DNA of 64,000 nucleotides from Ceriagrion tenellum (Eukaryota; Arthropoda; Insecta; Odonata; Coenagrionidae): contig OY720636.1 of NCBI GenBank assembly GCA_963169105.1, forward strand, positions 134,469,747 to 134,533,746, in the 5' to 3' direction. Position numbers and translations under genes: made by a program. A model generated the notes under the pieces. The model had not been told where the DNA came from and did not search any database. It saw nothing but the letters and a program-made list of their open reading frames with translations. Below are positions 22,789 through 33,735 of the stretch, piece by piece (positions within the stretch are counted from its first letter, which is position 1; each line of letters starts with the position of its first letter).

Positions 22789-23894
22789 TAGTCAAGACAC
22801 CAAGTATATGAAAAAGCAGACTTGTTATGCTTGCTAGGTTTTAAGTTAGAACTCGGGGTGTGATAATATGGGCTTGTATGGAAAATAGAAGTGAAGAAAC
22901 TTTCAAATGGATACTATTTTATCATTACTACGTGTATTTGTGTGATGTTTATTAATTTTTTGCGGAAAAATCGATTAATTCGCTAAATTCGAAGGCTTTT
23001 CAAATGTGAATATACTTAAAGATTTGGTACCTAATAGTTCTGTGAATAATTCCATACATTGTGGACGTTCCGTCCTTGTTTACTTCATTGAACCTACAAA
23101 TTCTGCTTTCCTTGCTCTGGAAAGAAAAAACATATCCCGTTGAAAGAATTATGAAAGTACTGTCGGGTAGCCATAATTTCATTGGCAGAATTAGTTTTAA
23201 CTAACGAACATCATAATTGTTAATAACGTTGAGCATTGGAGAGATTTCACTGCATTCATCAAAGTAGGGGGACAATAAACCATTAGAGTAAATATAATTT
23301 GTTTTCAGCTTAATTATGCTAGCTACAACGCGCGTATCTATCAGTCGACAGTCGAAGATCATAGGTAGTTAGTTCGGAGTGCAATGCATTAATATGTTTG
23401 TTCATAAACATGGGTCATTCCACCACAATTCGACCAGAAAATTGGCAAAATTGACCCTTGAGGAAACCAATTTCGACCAAATTTGGCCAATTGTCTTCAT
23501 TTGATTACAAAGTGAAAACCCCAAAGCCATTTTGTAATCCATTCAACGGTTTACGAGATATTGCAATGCTGTAAAACAAGAATTTTACAAAAGCGTCGTC
23601 GCATTTGACGGCATATCTCCGGAAATAAGGAAGATAAAAATGCATGCAATGACTTATTTTAAGGGTATGAAATTGAGAAAGATAATAAATGGATTATTAC
23701 ATAAAATTTAAACAATCAAATAAAGTTTATAACAAATTAAAATGTTCAAATCGATTTTTGACGATGTAGCTATGGCTTTGATTTTCCTCATTTTTTTATA
23801 TGTTGTAGATACAACCCTCCTCTACAAGTTAAAAAAATTTGGTAGGGGTAATATTTCATTTAAGAAAGAAAAACATGTTTGAGTGAAGGCGTAA

Positions 23895-24886
23895 AGCCGG
23901 CTTCATAGGTCGGCGGCGGCGGGGATAACGATGGATTTCGCCGCGGCCGGTAGCGGTGGACCCTTCATAGGTCGGCGGCGAGAAAACAAATGAAAGGCGG
24001 TAGGCGTACAATAACATTGTCACTGCAGTATTTGCATGTCATCGGAATAACCAACATTTTTTTACTCTTGAGAATGATTCGTGCTATATAATGATAAATT
24101 TGGTTAAAGATTAGTATGTAATTATTTATTAATGCTTATTTGATGGTAGTAGTTTCACTTTAACCGTATTCGTCGAGCTAACGTGCAACGCCTCAATCTG
24201 AATCACATGTTTATTGAAATGAGTTGACAAAAAGCCTTGCCACTCAATTCAAGAATTATATTGTGCTTGGTTCTTACATTCGAGCGAGTGACATATGTAA
24301 TTTGGTCGTTGTTTAATTAGTTAGGCAATGCCATATCAGCATTTATGCGTGATCAGCTCCACTATCCGAACATGCAATAAACAATAGCCACAACCTGAAA
24401 ATTTTCTCCCCGTGGTTGCAGCATCTAGAATGGATAACTAATATTTTGCCTTAATATTTTACAATTGGCTGATTTAAGCCACTCTCTGGTTAACGCTAGT
24501 AGATTAATGATGCTATATAACTTTAAGGAAGGCTATTTCCGTTGGATACCAGATCATATTTTCGCTAGCCATTATAAATTATACTCTTACCATCTTAAAT
24601 ATATCGTAAACATTATGCGCATTGCTTATAGAATCTTTTACTGAAACTGAAGGGCTCGCTAATCATCCAAAGAGGATTCATTTTTGAAAGGCAGTGGGTT
24701 TTCCCGCTCCTCGACCAGCTTCCGCCGCAACAGAATGCAGTCCAGACTCAGCCAGGCTGAATATTTGCGGCCCCCTCTAGCCATCATAGCACAGCTCATC
24801 GGTCTGACGTCATGATTTCTAAAGAAGTGTCCTCATTGGCTGAGTACCACCACTTCCGCCGCTGCCGCCGACCTATGAAGCCGGCC
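23895..24886. mobile_element. 992-bp Harbinger-like MITE nested in the transposon's left inverted repeat
   Basis: Ends AGCCGGCTTCATAGGTCGG and CCGACCTATGAAGCCGGCC are inverted, flanked by TAA on both sides (23892-23894 and 24887-24889). The right inverted repeat of the host element gives the empty site, GGCGTAACGCTGG, with one TAA. A 3-bp TAA duplication fits PIF/Harbinger. No ORF of note inside. Confidence 0.85.
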
Positions 24887-25499
24887 TAACGCTGGTCTCC
24901 CGCCGCGGCCGGGCGGCGTCCGGCTCTCGCGCCGAACGTTCAGTAGTCGGTTCTCCAGATCTCATCAGCGCGCTTCCTTTTCCATCTTCTTTTCACCAAT
25001 TTTAACTCTATACCAACATTTGATTCCCTTTACCCATGTCATTCGCTATTTGCTTCCCACTGAAGTGACCGTCGCTTTAGAATTTAGGATTAGCGACAAC
25101 ATGCTTAACAGCGGGGGCGACCATGGGCCCACCAGCGTCCGTGCTCGGAGAACAATAGACAAACCTAGCCCCGTGTTAGACCTCCAATTCTACTTTCCTC
25201 TCTTCTCCTATCTCATTCTCCTCACATACCCCTTTATTTTGTTCTGAGAAACATTTTTACAACCATTGCGCCCAGTAGCCGTCGCCCACCCTCACCCCTT
25301 CACATATTAACCCCTGATAAAAAAACAACGGTACATGCGAAGAGCTACCGTGACTTTTTTTTCCCTCACTAACTATCGCATTTGAAGCAATTCGTCAGTT
25401 GCCGTCCATCCTCCGTTAGTGACGTTTCAAAACTCTCCTTGGTCTCATTTTTAGAGAGCGCGTGTTTCAGTGCGAGTAAACATTTCTTGTTCTGCAGTG

Positions 25500-26475
25500 G
25501 TTGATTATGATATGTTCAGTTGGTGATGCTTTAAACCAGAAATGTTCGAGTGTAACAGTATTGAGGAGTCTCCGCAGCTATTCTACTCGTGAAATTGAGT
25601 TGATCAAATTGAGAAGTGGTGTGGATGCTGTACTCAGTGTGTGCAACCGTCATTGTAAGGATTATTTACTATTCTAGGAGCTTCGTCAAGAGCGGTACTG
25701 CAATCCCTTGAATTTGCATAGAAACATTCACTCGATTAATTTATGGACAATAACAAGCGAGTTCCACAATGTCTACCATGACACAGTGCCTGTTGTAATA
25801 GAGGGTAGAAGCTCTGTGTTCAATGTAAAGTGGGTGTGAAAAAATTCAACAAGCCAGAAAATGTTTCCGAAAAGAATAATCCAGGTTGCTCTCAACATGA
25901 GCCAGAAAGTCAGTCAGAGGTCGCCACAAATGACGATTACCAGAGTAGGGTTTATGGTGCAGAAGGACCTTCTACCAGTGCTACATTCGCTATTAAATCT
26001 CAAGGTTCTTAGTCAGAGTCATCAGTTAGTTCTATGAAAGATAGCGGGACTGATGAAACCAATGGATGTCAGTACATTCCAGGAAAAGAAATTCGCTTGT
26101 GAAAACTGAACAAGACGATAAAATCCCTGGATCAAACACCTGTAACAACAAAAAGAAATTGCAGAGGACAAGCAAATATCTGGCGAAGAAATTAAAAGTG
26201 GCAACCGCTGCTTTGAGATTATCTCTTCAAAAGGTTACTGGTGGGGAGGTGAATATTCAAGAAGATATTCCTGAACAAGAAGATCACTTCCACCAAGATG
26301 GCAAGGAAATGATTATGAAGCTGAAGGATAAGTTCCTAAACGCTACGAAAATGAGTGAAAATTTTTTAATCCTATCTGTCCTACCTAAATCTTGGAGTGT
26401 TTCAAAGATAAAGCAGGAGTTTCAAACATCGACGTATTTGGTCAAAAAGATGAAACAATACGTATTTGAGTAAGG
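25500..26475 (+). pseudogene. Frameshifted transposase N-terminal region
   Basis: Broken pieces read NRHCKDYLLF, then CNPLNLHRN, then GRKLCVQCKVGVKKF, a likely Cys/His zinc-binding region spread over more than one frame. A clean stretch at 26180-26472 reads LSLQKVTGG, DGKEMIMKLKDKF and LILSVLPKSWSVSKIKQEF. From memory this last motif resembles a helix-turn-helix-like segment of the same uncharacterised insect transposase family as the remnant at 14890. The catalytic half is absent: the frame stops at 26473 and the rest up to 27038 has no matching sequence. Confidence 0.5.
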
Positions 26476-27593
26476 AATTCTGTATACCTCTCAAATGACA
26501 TTACATTGATAGTGATTGGGTTCTGCCTTTCTTGAGGCTTTCGCTGAGAATACCACCAAAGTAAGAAGGCATGACTACATCGCTTGCATGCAAACTATAT
26601 TTTATTTAAAATGTCAATACAATCTGAAATTGCGTAAAGTTGACGTTGTGGCCGATTTGTCTTAGAATTATTCTTTTCTTCACCAAGATGCTGTACAAGG
26701 GGCCCATTGGTGTAACGATCAGACTACAGTACAACCATTTACGTGTTACAGCAGAAATACCTGCGATAAAGTCGCACCTTTCAATTTGGATATTATTTCA
26801 GACTGTATGGAACATAACGTGAGTGCATTCTATACCTTTCAAGCGAAACTGATAACTTTTCTTCGAAGAAGAGTACATTATCTAAGTAGAATAATTTACT
26901 ATTCCGACGGTGCTGTGGCTCAATAGAAGAACCGCTACAACATGATGAATCAGTTGCATCACTAAGAAGATATCGACGGTGATGCTGAATGGCATTTCTA
27001 TGCAACATTTCAAAGAAAGTGCCCGAGTGACGGATGCCCGCGCTGATGAGATCTGGAGAACCGACTACTGAACGTTCGGCGCAAGAGCCGGACGCCGCCC
27101 GGCCGCGGCGGGAGACCAGCGTTACGCCTTCACTCAAACATGTTTTTCTTTCTTAAATGAAATATTACCCCTACCAAATTTTTTTAACTTGTAGAGGAGG
27201 GTTGTATCTACAACATATAAAAAAATGAGGAAAATCGAAGCCATAGCTACATCGTCAAAAATCGATTTGAACATTTGAATTTGTTATAAACTTTATTTAA
27301 TTGTTTAAATTTTATGTAATAATCCATTGATTATCTTTCTCAATTTCATACCCTTAAAATAAGTCATTGCATGCATTTTTATCTTCCTTATTTCCGGAGA
27401 TATGCCGTCAAATGCGACGACGCTTTTGTAAAATTCTTGTTTTACAACATTGCAATTCTCGTAAACCGTTGAATGGATTACAAAATGGCTTTGGGGTTTT
27501 CATTTTGTAATCAAATGAAGACAATTTGCCAAATTTGGTCGAAATCGGTTACTCCAAGGGCAATCAACTGGTCGAATTGTGGTGGAATGACCC

Positions 27594-28109
27594 ACATATA
27601 TATGCATAATGTGTTGGATTATGTGCAAAATATATGCATAATGTTTTTTCATATAGGCAAAATATATTACGATGCCTTTTTTGCACAAAGACGTTGATTG
27701 TGGTAAATACAGTGAGCGAAATGTCGTCCACTTTAGCAGCCCCAAGTAATCGAAGCATAATAGTCAATCACCATATTACGGTATATGAGAAGTATTTTAT
27801 TCATAAGCAATAAGATTTTAAAAATAATATTCTCTTTTAATTTGTCGTATAAGGTTGGGAAGCATTTTCAAGAAGTAATCCACTTCAATCACCCACAATA
27901 ATTATGGACACATGGATGGCGCTTTTCGCATCTTTTACGAGATGAAGGCCGCAGGATGTCTCTTCCATCGTTAAAGGGCTACGAGAGTGCCAAGTAAGGA
28001 TTTCACTTTGCTTGCCTAGGAATCAAGATATCTTGATATGAAGTTAAATAGTCGTTTGCCAAGTTCGGAAACGGCCTAAGTAACTCCTGGAGGCCATGGC
28101 CATCTCTAA
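27594..28109. repeat. Spacer ending in a diverged interspersed-repeat copy
   Basis: AT-rich sequence with repeated ATATGCATAATGT (27598-27650). From about 27930 a diverged copy of the interspersed repeat (GATGTCTCTTCCATCG, TTTGCCAAGTTCGGAAACGG) runs to 28080. Confidence 0.5.
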
Positions 28110-29160
28110 TCCATCATGAACACCCTTAAGGTGTATGATAATATTAAGGAAAGAGTGAGAGTTAACGGGGTTCTGAGTGATTGGTTTGCAATAAAACAGG
28201 GCGTAAAGCTAGGTTGCGTAATGTCACTACGACAGTTTAATGTATTTATGGATAAATGTTTTAGAGATGCATGTAGAGAAAGCGACGGTATTTTGATTTG
28301 AAATGTAAACGTTCGAGTCCTAGTATATGCGAATGACGCTGTTTTGATCTCAGAGACGCAACAGGGATTACCAAAGTTCGTAGATAAGGTTTGTGACCGA
28401 ACAGAGAGATTAGTATTGAAGTTAAATGCGTCCAAGACTAAAGTAGTAGTTAGTGATAAGGAGAATGGGGAGAATAACTGTATGATGAGGGCGAATGGTG
28501 AAGTTATTGTCAAGTGGATGATTTATTGTACTTGGGTAACATGTTTGCGAAAGACGGACGGATGGGACATCGATGAGGAGATAGAGAGAGGTGCGAATTC
28601 TGGAAGGAAAGAGGTGGGAAGCATGTGGAGCATATCAAGGAATGAGTGCCTGTTAAAGGAGGCGAAAATCGCCGTGTACAAAGGGGTACTTCTCCCAACG
28701 TTTCTGCATGGTAGTGAAACATGGGTTTGTCAGAATAGACATAGCAGTGAACTATACGCCGTGGGTATGAGTTATCTGAGGAGTGTTGGCGGCAAGAGTG
28801 GGTTGGATAGAATGATGAATGAGTGGGTAATAAATGAATGTGGCTTAGATGCTCCAGTAGTGGACATATGTGAAAGAAGTGTCCTTCGTCAGTAAGGCCA
28901 TGTTGAGAGAATGGAAGAGAGTCGAATAACGAAACAGATATATATCAGAGTAGAGTTAAATGAAATGAATGGTGTGAGAGGTAGAGGAAAGCCGAGAAAG
29001 TTGTGGTTGAGGAAATTCTTAGGAGGTGGAATATAAGGAGTCTTAAAATCAGGAGGGCGAGTATGAAGTAATTTATGGTGGTGTATTAGGCAAAAGAGGT
29101 TTTCAATGATAGGTCAGTACGGAGGAAAATATTGAAGCTGGTTAGGCGATATTTATTTTA
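28110..29160 (+). pseudogene. RTE-like reverse-transcriptase 3' fragment
   Basis: Two overlapping frames give RT palm and thumb sequence: NGVLSDWFAIKQGVKLGCV, FNVFMDKCFRD, then VLVYANDAVLISE and LKLNASKTKVVVSDKE. C-terminal conserved positions follow (VLLPTFLHGSETWV, GHVERMEES). The frame breaks near 28300, and the active site reads Y-A-N-D rather than Y-A-D-D (AAT at 28332-28334), so it is inactive. The tail (GTATTAGGCAAAAGAGG) matches that of the remnant at 5190-7323, showing the same family. It lies inside the 6.2 kb that is missing from X'. Confidence 0.75.
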
Positions 29161-30317
29161 GAGAAATTTTAAGACCGTGCCTACCCAGGAAGTCTTACTT
29201 CTACCAGCTGATCGAAAACACCATCTTGCCATATCTTACTTACTTCTTTTTCCCCAGAACTTGATACCTATTTATACGGTTTTCCTTATCTGAACCTTTG
29301 ACAAATGTATTGCCTGAAACCTTAAATAAATGGATGCGTAAACCGTTATGCACGAAAGTAAGGAAAATGATATAGTGCGGGATTTGATGACTTATTTGGA
29401 ATATGCATTTGTGTGAATGATCGGCAGTGTTCAACAATTCAGCATGTATTTCCTTTCCGGCTATTCCCTTTTCCGGTGCGTGAGGAACCTGATTTTGAGT
29501 ATACACTGACTACATTGCGCGCACGTCAAACACAGGTATTATCAATGGTAAAAATCCTGAGGCCTATTTTTGGGATCACGATTAGCAGGTAAAAAGATAG
29601 CAAAGATTTTGGCAGTACAATCAATCAAATTATAATGTAATCTTAATTATAATTATTGATTAAAAGGGCCGTGTTCGAAGAAAAGTGGTTTAAGACCCAA
29701 AATTAAGATTTGGCCTTCTGTAGCAACGAACGAGAGTGCTGAGTTAAAAACACAATCTTATGCAAATATATTCGCAAGTAAACGCAAGAAAATACTATTT
29801 TTTGGGTGAAATGTGAAAAAAAGAACTTTCCATGACTTTATCTCCGCACAAGCTTATTCACTAAAGGGCGAATTACATAATACATTTTATTGTTTCAACG
29901 AAATAATTACGGAATGTAGAAAAAATGAATGGAATTAGAGCAGGTGCAATTTCCTGTTTAGATGTTCGGATATAATCATACAATTTGCCGTTTTATGCGG
30001 TGCAATTTTGAAACAGTCATGAAAACGTGCATGCATTCGTTTACACAGTAAAATATAAAAATATTCCGAGGGGGTACCGATATATTCCATAGTCTCTGCA
30101 GACAGCTGGCTGTAATAATAAGATTTGAAATTTACTCAATATACAGTCTCTCCATTTAATTGTGGAATGGGCATTTAATTGTTAATGGGAATTTAATTGT
30201 GGAACCGCTGTCAGTTTGACAATCTTCTTCCACTCAACTCTGTTCCAAAACTGTCCTCAGCCTTGTATAATCCTCCCTAATTTATGTAATAATAATTGAT
30301 AGAAAAAAAATTGAATA
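29161..30317. other. Block X spacer
   Basis: Largely shared with X' (about 48880-49749, inverted). No supported gene; several 60-90 codon frames differ between the two copies and look random. Confidence 0.4.
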
Positions 30318-30800
30318 TATCAATTAATAAACGACTACAGAAATGATTTCCACTGATTACTCCACTTCACAGACAGTCGTTATAACGTCACAGCCTATCC
30401 GTGGCGGTAAAATATTTCCTTATCGCGAAAAACAGTACCTATTTTTCACCAGTCACTTCTTGTGTTCCTTGACTGCTACTAAGAACTCTACAGATTTTAA
30501 ATTATCGCAGGAATCGTCTTCACCACGATCGTTTATGTTTTATACATAATACTCAGGAGAGATGAGGTGGACGTTTTTCGGGAGGATTAAAACTTGTGCA
30601 CCTTTGGTAGACTACCTGGTACTCATGATTCAGGTGGTCTACGAATTATTTCATTCAGCTGATAAAATACACAGTCTCTATCTTCCACCTTATGTTACAG
30701 TTAGTCAAATTTTACCCAGCGAAATTTTTTTCTATCACACCCTTCTTTCCACCGCTCCAGCATACTTAATTCACTCGCATATCTTCGTCATTCTTTACAT
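30318..30800. repeat. Diverged direct repeat, unit 1
   Basis: Weakly but collinearly similar to 31963-32400 (landmarks: CACAG..A.TCGTT, GTCAC.GCCTATC, GAGATGAGGTGG, CAGCTGAT). The units are separated by about 1.2 kb. Could be terminal repeats of a decayed LTR-type or TRIM element, or an old tandem duplication. Confidence 0.45.
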
Positions 30801-31359
30801 CGCGTCCCTTTCAAATAGTTCATGCTCGAGGACATCGACAAAAAACTCTTACAATTTCAGATTCTTGCTATATTCATATCATCTTAAGATAATTCTATTC
30901 CTATAACTCCAAAGGATACGGTATTTTGTACTAAAGAGAACGATTCGACAACAATAGGAGGTGAGCCCTTGGTAACGTTTATTCTTAGCAACCGCATTCA
31001 TTTCCAATCTTTCGATTAAAAAGGAACATGGGAAATACTTTAAGAAAGTGTGTTCAAGGAGGTGATGATAATACGGATATTTATGGTGCTGGAGATACAG
31101 ACCCGATGCCGAACGACAGTAACAACGTTGTCGGTGAGTCTTGAAGAATAGCTATGCCACTTTAACCCCGATTTACCTCCATGGTTGTTGGGATCGGTGT
31201 AATGTTAAATGGTTTCCTTTTTTTTAGCTTACGGTAGATGACTTTCAAGCTAGGAAAGTACTTAAAAATAATATTCATCATTAATGTTGGTGTTCTACGC
31301 TTGGGTAGCGTAACCTCTTCGTTTTAAGGGGGGTTTTTTCTCTTCCAGCAGGACACAGA

Positions 31360-31780
31360 CTCATTGGTTCATCGATTAGAACCAATTTGGATTCGAAACA
31401 TATCCAAAGGTATTTGCGTAGGGAAAGGAGTCTCCGTAACCAGCAAAACTGAGGCGCCCGGCAGGGGAGGGTAACTGAGAACCTCCTTCTTACTACCGGG
31501 TGGTGCTTGGTTTTGTCCCAATAGGTCGCCTCGCCCGGAGAACCTGGAAAGAGGTGTAGGCCTCATTGCACTTCCAGGGGATACCGAGCGGGTCCCCTCG
31601 TTAGGAATTAAAGGGTAGGTTAGGGCGGAAACCAACCTTTCCCGGCTGTGCCCGACCTGCTGGTCAGGCTGATCGTACGGATAGGAAGGTCCTCACTGAG
31701 ATTTTTCCCACGTATTCCCCCCTTAGGACACGGAGACTCCACGGCTGCGAAGCCTGTATCTCAAGTAAATGGGACGAAAG
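31360..31780. other. GC-rich conserved block of unknown nature
   Basis: Markedly GC-richer than its surroundings and retained in X' (about 47440-47870, inverted) with few changes. It contains short G/C inverted segments (CCAGGGGATACCGAGCGGG...). The composition resembles a retrotransposon 5' UTR, but I cannot assign it. Confidence 0.4.
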
Positions 31781-31962
31781 CAGAAAACCATGGTCGATTA
31801 CTATTGATTACTAAATTTACAAAAGATACAGTCCCTCATTTTGAATTTCGCCGAGGAGACCGATCTGTCCGTGTGGCCGGTTTCTTCCACTGTCCTTTGA
31901 TCTATTTCAGTCTGCTAGCCTCTACACTACTCCCCATTTCATCCAATTTTACCGATATCTGG

Positions 31963-32400
31963 CAGCAATAAATAAAAAACCGATTACAAAATTGATTTTG
32001 ACTGTCAACTTCTCCTCACAGATAATCGTTTTTAAGTCACCGCCTATCTATGAGGGTATAATATCGCCATATCGTGTTAACTGTGATTCCATTTATCCAG
32101 TCATTCTTACGTTCCTTTGTTGCAACGAAGAATTAAACGAGATTCAAATTGTGGCAGTAGTTTTCATCATCACAATCGCTTACTTATATACAATATGTAA
32201 TACACAGGGGAGATGAGGTGGGCATTGTCATGATGATGATTAATTTTTGTACGTACCTGGTACGCAAGTACCAGATAGTCTACCGATTGTTTCATCCAGC
32301 TGATCCAAAACGCTAAATACCTCTTCCTCTTTCTGACAGGGGTAGTCCAAATTTGCCCAATAATCCTATCACACTCATCTTTCTACCTTTCCAGCCAACT
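31963..32400. repeat. Diverged direct repeat, unit 2
   Basis: Partner of 30318-30800. Followed directly by a PLE-type tail with a hammerhead-like motif. Confidence 0.45.
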
Positions 32401-32487
32401 TAATCCTCACATTACTTCATCATTCATTAGGTAATTATTTTTACTTATCAAATAATTGTTAGCCCTTGTTAGAGAAACTCTCTGTGA

Positions 32488-32515
32488 CTGAGGAAGGGCT
32501 AACACCCGAAACGTT
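32488..32515 (+). ncRNA. Hammerhead-ribozyme-like motif, second type
   Basis: CTGAGGA (32488-32494), stem II GGG/CCC around CTAACA, then GAAA (32508-32511) followed by the palindrome-forming ACGT and T. This matches CUGANGA...GAAA with a tiny self-complementary stem III, as in PLE ribozymes that act as dimers. Stem I is not obvious. An inverted copy lies at 46708-46731. Confidence 0.5.
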
Positions 32516-33735
32516 TTTCAGTAAGACTTTCTTTTTACTCTCGTCTTTTTACCCCCCTGTAAGTTTCCTCTATAAATGTACATACACACACATATAAATG
32601 TTTATACAGAAAGGTAGAAAGATGAGCCTGTAATCATCGGTTTATGCATTTTTTCTACAGACATGTGGTAATGGTAAGTGTATTCAGTTGTAGAAGATTT
32701 GTAAAAGTCACAACAAGGAACAATGTCTGAAACCATATCTTCATTCTAATGTGTTTGAGTAATTATTTCTTATACAAGACAAGCATCACCACAGATCATC
32801 ATCTAATTTGAGAGGTGCAGGATTACCTCTACATCATACATATCCATCCATGTGAAAGACCAAAATGCCAGTTCTAGCTGGATATTCCTTGCTCTGTTGT
32901 TTGCCTTTGGCCTAAATTATTCTTCTTTAAGGCCAAGTGTTGATAAAACAGAGGAGAATGAATTTTGGAGACTGTCTTGTTGATCACTACATGCTTGAAG
33001 TTTACAGTGGGAAAATCCCGATCATTGGTGCCAGATATTATTCACTATGCTCCATGTAAGTGTCTCTTATCATGAGGAATTGGGCAGGTGGAACTCTTGG
33101 TACCCGAGTCAGTGGGACACAGTAACATTTTCTCAGCCAAATGAGTTGTGGTAATCTCAAGTCTCAAGTATATGTCAGCCCCACTCGTAACATGCATGCG
33201 GCCAACCATTTATTTGTACTGTGCATTTAATGGAGTAAAAAGTGTTGCATGCCTGGGGAAAATGACTAATGAGTGCAGCCCACGTGCCCCATTGTTTGTA
33301 TACAAATCTCTAATGGGACTTAAGGATCATAGTTTAGAAAGTTCTAGCATTGTGGATATTATGTAGCAAAGTTTATATTATATAATACATAGTTGTGGGG
33401 TTCTGTTTAAAATTTGTATGTACACTGCACATGGTGTATATATATGACACTTTTTTCCATAACATGCAATAAAAGTATAATGTTAGTGAACCCCATGTGA
33501 TGAATTATACAGTTGAACATGGAGATATGCAATGATTGGGGTTTCATTTCTGACTACTGCGACTGGGACTATGGATGTGAGGCTCCCAATGGAACCTGGC
33601 TCCTGCTCTCTTTGCTTATATTTTCCTCAACAGCAGAGTCAGCTGGTAATGGTGTTTGTTCTTTTATGCAAAATTAAAATTCTCAATGTATACGGCATAC
33701 AATTTTGCATAAGGGCTCTACTGAATTGACTGCAG

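Larger units (their letters stand above)
23412..27593 (+). mobile_element. 4.2-kb DNA transposon with about 565-bp inverted repeats (Sola-like)
   Basis: The ends are GGGTCATTCCACCACAATTC and its complement; inverted similarity covers 23412-23894 plus 24887-24972 on the left (split by a nested MITE) and 27039-27593 on the right. A 4-bp direct repeat ACAT flanks it (23408-23411 and 27594-27597). A 4-bp duplication that is not TTAA points to Sola, but this is inference. A broken transposase reading frame lies at about 25500-26475. Confidence 0.75.
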
